Source: an uncultured Roseburia sp. (GTDB taxonomy: Bacteria > Bacillota > Clostridia > Lachnospirales > Lachnospiraceae). From it: a stretch of DNA of 5,329 nucleotides. Where the stretch lies: contig CAMGET010000124.1 in assembly GCA_946055175.1 (NCBI GenBank), positions 1 to 5,329 of the forward strand, read 5' to 3'. The position numbers and the translations under genes were made by a program. Position 1 is the first letter of the stretch. The number at the start of each line of letters is the position of its first letter. Of this stretch, positions 1-5,329 are shown one piece after another. The notes under the pieces are model-generated. The model saw only the letters and a program-made list of their open reading frames with translations. It did no database searches and was not told where the DNA came from.

Positions 1-1387
1 ATACGGCCAGAGGAGCCGCTGTATCTGCTTCCAATCCCTGAGCCATCAGAGAGCCAATGATTCCTGCCAGAACATCTCCGCTTCCTGCAGTAGCCATTCC
101 GGAATTTCCAGAAAGATTCAAATATGCCGGTCCATACGGAGTTGCTGTGACCGTTCTTTCATCTTTTAAAACACAAACCACGTTATAAGTATCCGCAAAA
201 TCTTTTGCTGCATCTAAAAGTCTTGACTGAATAAAAGAAATACCATCACCTGTCAGACGACTCATCTCTCCCAAATGGGGTGTTACCACCATTTCCGTAT
301 GGGGACGCTGTAAAGCACTGGTATCTTTTGCAATTAAATTTAATGCATCTGCATCCAGAACCAACGGGACAGTCGCATTTTTTAATACTTGCATCACAAT
401 TGCCATGGACGTATCCGTTGTTCCAAGCCCCGGTCCACATAATATAACGTCTGCCCATTCCATCGCTTCTTTTATGACAGCAATTTCAGGCTTTTTGGCT
501 GTATAAGTAGTAAGAATTGCTTCCGGCAGAGCAGTCTGTATAATAATGCGATTTTCTTCCGGTGTCAAGATACGAACCAGACCACAGCCGGACACATATG
601 CTCCTTTTCCGCAAAGCACCGCTGCTCCTGCCATATTTACACTACCTGCAATCACAAGAAGCTTTCCGAAAGTTCCCTTATTGGAATGGGATGGTCGAAC
701 AGCAAGTCGATTCAAATCCTTACTTTCCAGTGCCATTACACTCGGTTTATGCTCCATAAAACTATTCTCTGTAATACCGATTTCTTTTAAAATAATTACT
801 CCGATTTTTTCATTACCCGGCCATAAATGCATCCCCACTTTATCAAATGCAAATGTTATCGTTACATCTGCTTTAAAAGCGACTCCTAAAAGCGCTCCAT
901 TATCTGCTGAAACCCCGGATGGAATATCAATCGCAATTTTATATGCTGTTAACATGTTCATTTTTTCAATTGCCGTTTTATATATGCCTTCAATGTTTCT
1001 TGTTAATCCCACTCCAAAAACAGCATCTATTACAATTCCGTACGTTTTATGTACCGGTATGTCATTTAAAATTGTCTTTCCGTATGCCCGTAAAATTTCC
1101 TGTTGTGTCACGTTCGAACCGGTCGCTTTTTTCCCATCACCAATCAGTACAAGATCAATGTCATATCCTTTCAGTAACAGCAGACGGCCAATTGCCAGAC
1201 CATCTCCGCCATTATTACCGTTTCCGCAAACAATTAATATGCTTTCTTTTTTATCTGCACTCTTTACAATTTCTTCGCATGCTGCAATTGCTGCCTGTTC
1301 CATTAAAATTAAGGACGGCACTTTAAAAAATTCAGTAGTGTTTTTATCATATTGGCGCATCTCACGGCTATTAACTAAAAATCTCAT
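1..1387 (-). CDS. nnr: Bifunctional NAD(P)H-hydrate epimerase / ADP-dependent NAD(P)H-hydrate dehydratase (C-terminus off window)
   Basis: This enzyme repairs NADHX and NADPHX, the inactive hydrates of NADH and NADPH, in the cytoplasm. The N-terminal YjeF_N-type half (about residues 1-215) would interconvert the R and S epimers; the C-terminal ribokinase-like half (about 225 onward) would dehydrate the S form using ADP. The frame is open from the start to the left edge, 462 complete codons, so roughly 30-50 residues of a typical ~500-residue fusion are missing. Visible epimerase motifs are NNGGDGL (58-64), DAVFGVGL (121-128) and DIPSGV (154-159). Dehydratase motifs are HSNKGTFG (234-241), GPGLG (318-322), LDADALN (344-350), TPHLGE (369-374) and AGSGDVLAG (434-442), whose Asp438 is the expected catalytic base. 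The ATG at 1387 has GGAGA at 1395-1399, seven bases upstream, and an in-frame stop lies at 1442-1444. It follows rex by 62 bases and may be cotranscribed with it. Usual TPHPGE reads TPHLGE here. Identity is near certain from two independent domains. Confidence 0.95.
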   Translation of the reverse strand, partial: MRFLVNSREMRQYDKNTTEFFKVPSLILMEQAAIAACEEIVKSADKKESILIVCGNGNNGGDGLAIGRLLLLKGYDIDLVLIGDGKKATGSNVTQQEILRAYGKTILNDIPVHKTYGIVIDAVFGVGLTRNIEGIYKTAIEKMNMLTAYKIAIDIPSGVSADNGALLGVAFKADVTITFAFDKVGMHLWPGNEKIGVIILKEIGITENSFMEHKPSVMALESKDLNRLAVRPSHSNKGTFGKLLVIAGSVNMAGAAVLCGKGAYVSGCGLVRILTPEENRIIIQTALPEAILTTYTAKKPEIAVIKEAMEWADVILCGPGLGTTDTSMAIVMQVLKNATVPLVLDADALNLIAKDTSALQRPHTEMVVTPHLGEMSRLTGDGISFIQSRLLDAAKDFADTYNVVCVLKDERTVTATPYGPAYLNLSGNSGMATAGSGDVLAGIIGSLMAQGLEADTAAPLAV

Positions 1388-1394
1388 ACTTGTT

Positions 1395-1399
1395 TCTCC
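1395..1399 (-). promoter_or_regulatory. Ribosome binding site of nnr
   Basis: The minus strand reads GGAGA, followed by seven bases and then ATG at 1387-1385. It decides the start of nnr, because the frame stays open upstream to 1441 but offers no other ATG with a comparable site. Confidence 0.75.
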
Positions 1400-1402
1400 A
1401 AT

Positions 1403-1425
1403 ACAAAAAGACGAACCAATTCGCC
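1403..1425 (-). terminator. Weak terminator-like hairpin between rex and nnr
   Basis: In the minus-strand RNA, GGCGAA (1425-1420) can pair with UUCGUC (1415-1410) around a UUGG loop. This gives six pairs including one G-U, followed directly by UUUUUGU (1409-1403). The layout is that of an intrinsic terminator, but the stem is short and weak, so it may be only a partial terminator, an attenuator or chance. It lies 24 bases after the rex stop codon and 15 bases before the nnr start. Confidence 0.35.
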
Positions 1426-1449
1426 AGAATTCATTCGCCCATCAATTTC

Positions 1450-2085
1450 CTATTTCAGGTTTTTAACAATGTTATATGATAACTGCATCAAGCTATCAGA
1501 AAGGTGAACATTCTCAACAACCACATCTTTATCAATTAAATCCAAATCAACATGCGCGAAATTCCAAATGGCATGTATTCCTAAATCAACTAAACGATTT
1601 GCAATTGCATCTGCCTTTGATTTCGGCATTGTAAGCGCTGCAATGTCAACCTGATTTTCCTTACAGTATGTTTCCAATTCATCCAACATGTAAATCTTGA
1701 TTCCCCGGACAGTTACATCCTTTAAAGCAGGATTCACATCAAATAAGGCTGTTATCATAAAACCAAGCTTTTCAAACTTTACATAATTTGCTAATGCCTG
1801 TCCTAAATTTCCGGCGCCAATCACAATAATATTATGTTTTGTATTTAACCCAAGTATTTTTCCAATTTCCTCATATAAATATTTTACATTATATCCATAT
1901 CCCTGTTGCCCAAAGCCGCCAAAGTTATTCAAATCCTGACGAATCTGTGAAGCTGTCACATTCATTCTTTTACTTAAATCATTTGATGATATACGTTCTA
2001 CTCCATCGTCAATCAATTCACCCAGATACCGATAATAGCGAGGCATTCTTCGAATAACTGCCTGCGAAATCTCTTTCTGCTCCAT
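1450..2085 (-). CDS. rex: Redox-sensing transcriptional repressor Rex
   Basis: Rex is a cytoplasmic homodimeric repressor that binds its operators when NADH is low and leaves DNA when NADH rises. In Firmicutes it controls fermentation and other NADH-consuming genes. The 211-residue product has the usual family length. Residues 1-80 form the winged-helix DNA-binding domain, with the recognition segment TASQIRQDLNNFGGFGQQGYGY at about 44-65. A Rossmann domain follows with the dinucleotide motif VIGAGNLG (88-95) and an acidic residue, Asp116 in LFDVNP, placed to hold the adenosine ribose. A C-terminal domain-swap helix ends the protein (about 190-211), preceded by the conserved IWNFA segment. 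The start is the ATG at 2085, with GGAGG at 2093-2097 seven bases away; an in-frame TTG at 2154 lies inside the promoter and is rejected. The gene has its own promoter with a candidate Rex operator and is followed by nnr. Upstream ydiF matches the neighbourhood seen in Bacillus. Confidence 0.97.
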   Translation of the reverse strand: MEQKEISQAVIRRMPRYYRYLGELIDDGVERISSNDLSKRMNVTASQIRQDLNNFGGFGQQGYGYNVKYLYEEIGKILGLNTKHNIIVIGAGNLGQALANYVKFEKLGFMITALFDVNPALKDVTVRGIKIYMLDELETYCKENQVDIAALTMPKSKADAIANRLVDLGIHAIWNFAHVDLDLIDKDVVVENVHLSDSLMQLSYNIVKNLK

Positions 2086-2092
2086 ATATCCG

Positions 2093-2097
2093 CCTCC
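2093..2097 (-). promoter_or_regulatory. Ribosome binding site of rex
   Basis: The minus strand carries a perfect GGAGG seven bases before the ATG at 2085-2083. This fixes the rex start and excludes the longer open frame that begins with TTG at 2154. Confidence 0.9.
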
Positions 2098-2125
2098 TGT
2101 TACTACAAAATAAAATCTATAATTT

Positions 2126-2154
2126 ATTATATTTCTTTGTGAAGAATTTGTCAA
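2126..2154 (-). promoter_or_regulatory. Consensus sigma-A promoter of rex
   Basis: On the minus strand a perfect -35 box TTGACA (2154-2149) is followed after a 17-base spacer by a perfect -10 box TATAAT (2131-2126). Transcription would start near 2119, leaving a leader of about 34 bases with the GGAGG site before the rex ATG. The -35 box begins ten bases after the ydiF stop codon, so rex can be transcribed independently of ydiF. The -10 box is part of a 14-base inverted repeat at 2118-2131. A promoter this close to consensus would be strong unless repressed, which fits the overlapping candidate Rex site. Confidence 0.88.
2137..2154 (-). promoter_or_regulatory. Candidate Rex operator (autoregulatory)
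   Basis: The minus strand reads TTGACAA, four bases (ATTC), then TTCACAA. This has the 7-4-7 layout of known Rex operators such as TTGTTAA-N4-TTAACAA and TTGTGAA-N4-TTCACAA. The right half matches the TTCACAA consensus exactly. The left half matches TTGTGAA at five of seven positions, its deviations coinciding with the constraint to be a TTGACA -35 box. The site covers the -35 box and most of the spacer, where bound Rex would block RNA polymerase. Assignment as an operator is inference from position and pattern. Confidence 0.6.
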
Positions 2155-2164
2155 TGTGTGGACT

Positions 2165-4093
2165 TTATCCTTCTAACTCTACAGATAGTTCTTCCCATTT
2201 TTCCATGCAATCAACAAGTTCCGTTTCGTATTCATTTCTTTTGGCAGTCAGCTCATTCAGTTTCGCAGAATTTGTTGCATTTTCCGGTTTTGCAAAATCT
2301 TCATCCAGTTTTGCAATCAGTCCTTCAAGTTCTTCAATTCTGTTTTCATATTTCTTCTGTTCGTTCTCTAATTTTCGAATTCTTGCAGCTTCTGCTTTTT
2401 GTGCCTGCCAATCCAGCTTCTGTTCTGATTCATTTGACGCAGGCTCTGTTAATGTCATTTCCGGCTTTTTTACATATATTTGATTCAATTGTTGCCGTTT
2501 ATCCAAATAATAATCATAATTCCCTACATAATTGACAATAGTTTCCCCTGTCAACTCCAATACACGGGTTGCAATCTGATTAATAAAATAGCGGTCATGT
2601 GAAACAAAAAATACCGTTCCGGTATAGTTTTTTAAAGCATCTTCCAGAATTTCTTTTGAAGTAATATCTAAATGGTTTGTCGGTTCATCAAGAATTAAAA
2701 AGTTTGCATCAGAAAGCATTAATTTTGCAAGAGATACCCTTCCGCGCTCACCGCCGCTTAAATCACTGATTCTTTTATAGACATCATCTCCCGTGAATAA
2801 AAAAGCAGCTAATACATTACGGATTTTTGTGTTATTTAAATCAGGATATGCATCTTGGATTTCTTCAAAAATAGTTTTATTCATATGAAGAAGTTGATGT
2901 TCCTGATCATAGTAACCAATAAAAACATTGCTTCCCAAAGAAACCGTTCCCTTATCAGGTGCTACCAGCTCATTGATAATCTTTAAAATTGTTGTTTTTC
3001 CCGTACCGTTATTACCAATTAAAGCGACCCGCTCCCCACGTTTTACCTCAAGATTGATATTGGAAAATAGTTGGACCGGCGGATATGCCTTCGAAAGATT
3101 TTCTACCTGCATGACATCATTTCCGCTAACCACATTCGGTTCAAGGATAATATGAATATCTGTATTTTCTTCTGTTGGCTTTTCCAGACGTTCTATTTTA
3201 TCCAGCATTTTTTCACGGCTCTCAGCACGTTTTATAGATTTTTCACGATTAAATGACTTTAGCTTAGCGATTACTTCTTCCTGATGTTTAATTTCCCTTT
3301 GTTGGTTATAATACTGCTTAATCAATGCCTCTCTGATGGCTGACTTTTTCTTTGAAAATTCTGTATAGTTACCTTGATAAACAAAGCCTTTATGTTGAAA
3401 AATCTCAATCACCTTTGTAACAACTCTGTCCAGAAAATAACGGTCATGCGATACAATCAGAACCGCCCCTTTATAATTCATCAAATATGTTTCTAACCAG
3501 CGAATAGATTCAATGTCTAAATGGTTCGTAGGCTCATCTAAAAGCAATACATCCGGTTTTGTTACTAAAAGCTTTCCTAATGCGACACGCGTCTTTTGGC
3601 CTCCGGAAAGTTCTGCCATTTTCTTAGAGAACTCCTCTTCTGTAAATCCAAGTCCTTTCAGGATTCCTATCACTTCACTTCGATAAGAATATCCATTTCG
3701 TTGTTCAAACTCTTGACTTAATTTATGATAAATATCCAATAATATATCTAATTCCACACCACTGAGCCGGTTCATTTTCGTTTCCATTTCACGAAGCTGT
3801 TCTTCCATCTGTATTAATTCACGTTTGGAATCTAAAATTTCTTCATAAATGGTATTATCACCGGAAATATCCTGATACTGGGACAAGTAACCGATTGTTC
3901 GGTCTTTCGCAAGAATTACATTTCCCTCATCTGCCGTCTCCTGCTTCATAATGATTTTTAACAATGTGGATTTTCCCGCTCCATTGATGCCCACAATGGC
4001 AGCTTTTTCATTCTCCTCAATGTGAAAACTCACATTTTTTAAAATCTCATCTGTTCCAAATGATTTTGAAATATTCTGACACGCTAAAATCAT
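2165..4093 (-). CDS. ydiF: ABC-F family ATPase, YdiF type
   Basis: This is a soluble twin-ATPase ABC-F protein with no membrane segments. Members bind the ribosomal E site and help stalled or drug-bound ribosomes; the exact role of the YdiF branch is not settled. The 642 residues match Bacillus YdiF in length as I remember it. Cassette 1 has Walker A GINGAGKST (35-43), signature LSGGQ (162-166), Walker B LLLDEP (183-188) and switch SHD (215-217). A charged interdomain linker (about 245-305) corresponds to the ribosome-probing segment. Cassette 2 has GNNGTGKT (360-367), LSGGE (445-449), LILDEP (466-471) and SHD (498-500). All catalytic residues, including Glu187 and Glu470, are intact. A Lys/Glu-rich C-terminal segment (about 560-640) should form a coiled coil. 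The ATG at 4093 has GGGAG at 4099-4103, five bases upstream. The gene lies 69 bases after icd behind a hairpin, and upstream of rex, as in Bacillus. A housekeeping role is likelier than drug resistance, judged from context. Confidence 0.93.
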   Translation of the reverse strand: MILACQNISKSFGTDEILKNVSFHIEENEKAAIVGINGAGKSTLLKIIMKQETADEGNVILAKDRTIGYLSQYQDISGDNTIYEEILDSKRELIQMEEQLREMETKMNRLSGVELDILLDIYHKLSQEFEQRNGYSYRSEVIGILKGLGFTEEEFSKKMAELSGGQKTRVALGKLLVTKPDVLLLDEPTNHLDIESIRWLETYLMNYKGAVLIVSHDRYFLDRVVTKVIEIFQHKGFVYQGNYTEFSKKKSAIREALIKQYYNQQREIKHQEEVIAKLKSFNREKSIKRAESREKMLDKIERLEKPTEENTDIHIILEPNVVSGNDVMQVENLSKAYPPVQLFSNINLEVKRGERVALIGNNGTGKTTILKIINELVAPDKGTVSLGSNVFIGYYDQEHQLLHMNKTIFEEIQDAYPDLNNTKIRNVLAAFLFTGDDVYKRISDLSGGERGRVSLAKLMLSDANFLILDEPTNHLDITSKEILEDALKNYTGTVFFVSHDRYFINQIATRVLELTGETIVNYVGNYDYYLDKRQQLNQIYVKKPEMTLTEPASNESEQKLDWQAQKAEAARIRKLENEQKKYENRIEELEGLIAKLDEDFAKPENATNSAKLNELTAKRNEYETELVDCMEKWEELSVELEG

Positions 4094-4098
4094 AATTT

Positions 4099-4103
4099 CT
4101 CCC
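4099..4103 (-). promoter_or_regulatory. Ribosome binding site of ydiF
   Basis: The minus strand reads GGGAG five bases before the ATG at 4093-4091, the last part of the purine run GGGAGA. It supports the MILACQ start, which also aligns with the N-terminus expected for YdiF. The longer frame from TTG at 4162 has no such site and would run through the hairpin. Confidence 0.75.
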
Positions 4104-4119
4104 GTTCTAAACAAACATG

Positions 4120-4144
4120 AGGCGGAAAGAAATTCTCTCCGCCT
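4120..4144 (-). terminator. Hairpin behind icd: terminator or attenuator ahead of ydiF
   Basis: The arms AGGCGGAGAGA (4144-4134) and UCUUUCCGCCU (4130-4120) pair over 11 positions in the minus-strand RNA, with one G-U pair and a three-base loop. The minus strand then reads CATGTTTGTTT, a broken U-tract, while an A-rich run (AAAAATA) precedes the stem. In the opposite direction the stem is followed by a better U-run (TTATTTTT), so the element may stop transcripts from both sides. It begins 18 bases after the icd stop codon, and its far arm ends 16 bases before the ydiF ribosome binding site. It most likely ends icd transcripts; a role as a ydiF leader attenuator is possible. Confidence 0.65.
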
Positions 4145-4162
4145 TATTTTTAAAATGTACAA

Positions 4163-5329
4163 TTACAATAAACCCTCTAATGTCTCACGAACTGCCTTTA
4201 TAAAACCTTCACTACTTAATACTGTTGGATTAGGAAGTGACGTGATGAGTGCGAGGTCCTTTGTCATTTTACCATCTTCGATTGTCTTTATACAAGATTT
4301 TTCTAATGCATCTGCGAATTTTACCAGTTCTGTATTGTTATCTAACTCGCCACGCTTTCTTAAGGCACCTGTCCATGCAAAAATCGTTGCAACCGAGTTC
4401 GTAGAAGTTTCTTCTCCCTTTAAGTGCTTGTAATAATGACGCTGGACCGTTCCATGTGCTGCTTCATACTCATAGTAGCCTTCCGGAGATACCAGTACGG
4501 AAGTCATCATGGCAAGTGATCCGAATGCACTCGAAACCATATCACTCATTACGTCACCATCGTAATTCTTACAAGCCCAGATATAACCGCCTTCTGATTT
4601 CATAACACGGGCAACCGCATCATCAATCAGTGTATAGAAATATTCAATACCAGCCTCATCAAATTTTTGTGCATATTCTGCATCGTAGATTTCCTGGAAA
4701 ATATCTTTAAAAGTATGATCGTACTTTTTAGAAATTGTATCCTTTGTAGCAAACCATAAGTCCTGTTTCGTATCTAACGCATAGTTAAAACAACTTCTTG
4801 CGAAACTCTCGATAGAAGCATTCACGTTATGCTGTCCCTGAATGACACCGGCACCGGTAAAATTATGAATCAGTTCTCGAGTTTCCGTTCCATCTTCTGC
4901 CGTATAAACCAGTTCGCATTTTCCAGGGCCAGATATTTTCATTTCCGTTGCTTTATAAACATCACCATAAGCATGCCTTGCAATTGTAATCGGTTTTTTC
5001 CAAGTTTTTACATTTGGCTCAATTCCTTTCACAATAATTGGTGCACGGAAAACAGTTCCGTCCAACATCGCACGAATGGTACCGTTTGGGCTCTTCCACA
5101 TTTCTTTTAAATGGTATTCTGTCATACGTGCCGCATTTGGTGTAATGGTTGCACATTTTACGGCTACACCATACTTTTTCGTTGCATTTGCTGAATCAAT
5201 GGTAACTTGATCGTTCGTCTCATTACGATATTCCAATCCCAAATCATAATATTCTGTGTTTAATTCAATGAATGGATGTAACAGTTCATCCTTAATCATT
5301 TTCCATAGAATACGTGTCATCTCATCTCC
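4163..5329 (-). CDS. icd: NADP-dependent isocitrate dehydrogenase, eukaryotic-like homodimeric type (N-terminus off window)
   Basis: The enzyme oxidises and decarboxylates isocitrate to 2-oxoglutarate with NADP+ in the cytoplasm, supplying 2-oxoglutarate for glutamate synthesis and NADPH for biosynthesis. The visible frame begins at the edge with GDEMTR, matching the family's N-terminal GDEMTR segment, so the Met at 5320 is internal. By alignment to remembered human IDH1 it equals residue 18, and about 14 residues are missing from a ~402-residue protein. Counting that Met as 1, substrate residues appear in SPNGTIR (77-83), VFR (90-92) and ARHAYGD (114-120, Arg115 equals human Arg132). The catalytic Tyr122 and Lys193 are present. 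Metal ligands are expected at Asp233, Asp256 and Asp260, the last two in NYDGDVMSD. The HGTVQRHY segment keeps the Arg-His pair that recognises the NADP phosphate. The gene ends with TAA at 4165-4163, 18 bases before a hairpin. Its promoter lies outside the window. Confidence 0.96.
   Translation of the reverse strand, partial: GDEMTRILWKMIKDELLHPFIELNTEYYDLGLEYRNETNDQVTIDSANATKKYGVAVKCATITPNAARMTEYHLKEMWKSPNGTIRAMLDGTVFRAPIIVKGIEPNVKTWKKPITIARHAYGDVYKATEMKISGPGKCELVYTAEDGTETRELIHNFTGAGVIQGQHNVNASIESFARSCFNYALDTKQDLWFATKDTISKKYDHTFKDIFQEIYDAEYAQKFDEAGIEYFYTLIDDAVARVMKSEGGYIWACKNYDGDVMSDMVSSAFGSLAMMTSVLVSPEGYYEYEAAHGTVQRHYYKHLKGEETSTNSVATIFAWTGALRKRGELDNNTELVKFADALEKSCIKTIEDGKMTKDLALITSLPNPTVLSSEGFIKAVRETLEGLL

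Noticed and set aside
246..458. A 70-codon minus-strand frame inside nnr
   Set aside because: It overlaps nnr in another frame on the same strand, across conserved dehydratase motifs, and has no domain of its own.
546..1466. A 306-codon plus-strand open frame opposite nnr
   Set aside because: It lies wholly antisense to the clear two-domain Nnr frame and has a low-complexity Ser/Pro/Ile/Phe composition typical of a shadow frame. It has no recognisable domain and its stop falls just inside the end of rex.
2086..2154. N-terminal extension of rex from TTG at 2154
   Set aside because: The added 23 residues would be encoded by the promoter and leader. The ATG at 2085 has a perfect GGAGG site and gives the normal family length.
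2139..2535. Plus-strand frames over the 3' end of ydiF
   Set aside because: They are Ser/Phe-rich mirrors of the Glu/Lys-rich coiled coil on the other strand and have no motif.
4107..4118. Three-codon mini-ORF (Met-Phe-Val-stop) between the hairpin and ydiF, considered as a leader peptide
   Set aside because: It has no ribosome binding site at a useful distance, since the only purine-rich stretch is inside the hairpin, and so short a frame is easily expected by chance.
4094..4162. N-terminal extension of the ABC-F protein from TTG at 4162
   Set aside because: It would start directly after the icd stop, run through the hairpin and lack a ribosome binding site. The ATG at 4093 has GGGAG and matches the family N-terminus.
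5318..5320. ATG at 5320 as the true start of icd
   Set aside because: The frame continues to the edge as Gly-Asp-Glu, giving the conserved GDEMTR segment, so this Met is internal. The GGAGATGAG before it is coding and only resembles a ribosome binding site.

Overview
The window is a compact stretch of bacterial chromosome in which every supported gene is on the minus strand, so transcription runs from right to left. The AT-rich base composition, strong GGAGG-type ribosome binding sites, a consensus sigma-A promoter and the closest remembered protein relatives (clostridial Rex, Bacillus-type YdiF, clostridial homodimeric NADP isocitrate dehydrogenase) suggest a Firmicute, probably an anaerobic clostridium of the Lachnospiraceae kind. 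The genus cannot be fixed from the sequence alone.

Layout in transcription order: (1) 5329-4163, icd, NADP-dependent isocitrate dehydrogenase, lacking about 14 N-terminal residues beyond the window edge; (2) 4144-4120, a strong hairpin after icd and just before the next gene; (3) 4093-2165, a complete 642-residue ABC-F ATPase of the YdiF type; (4) 2154-2126, a perfect-consensus promoter with a candidate Rex operator over its -35 box and spacer; (5) 2085-1450, rex, the complete NADH/NAD+-sensing repressor; (6) 1425-1403, a weak hairpin with a U-run; (7) 1387 to the left edge, nnr, a fused NAD(P)HX epimerase/dehydratase that repairs damaged NADH and NADPH, cut at its C-terminus. Gaps between genes are 62 to 79 bases and no gene-free stretch exceeds 300 bases.

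Three of the four proteins concern nicotinamide cofactors: Icd makes NADPH, Rex reads the NADH/NAD+ ratio, and Nnr repairs hydrated NAD(P)H. The ABC-F protein is a ribosome-associated ATPase whose gene also lies near rex in Bacillus subtilis, so the ydiF-rex part looks like an old neighbourhood rather than a recent arrival. The sequence suggests that rex (and perhaps nnr) has its own promoter, probably autoregulated, and that expression of ydiF depends on reading through, or starting within, the hairpin region behind icd. I see no mobile element, CRISPR array, tRNA, rRNA or clearly novel system. The regulatory gaps are the most interesting parts.
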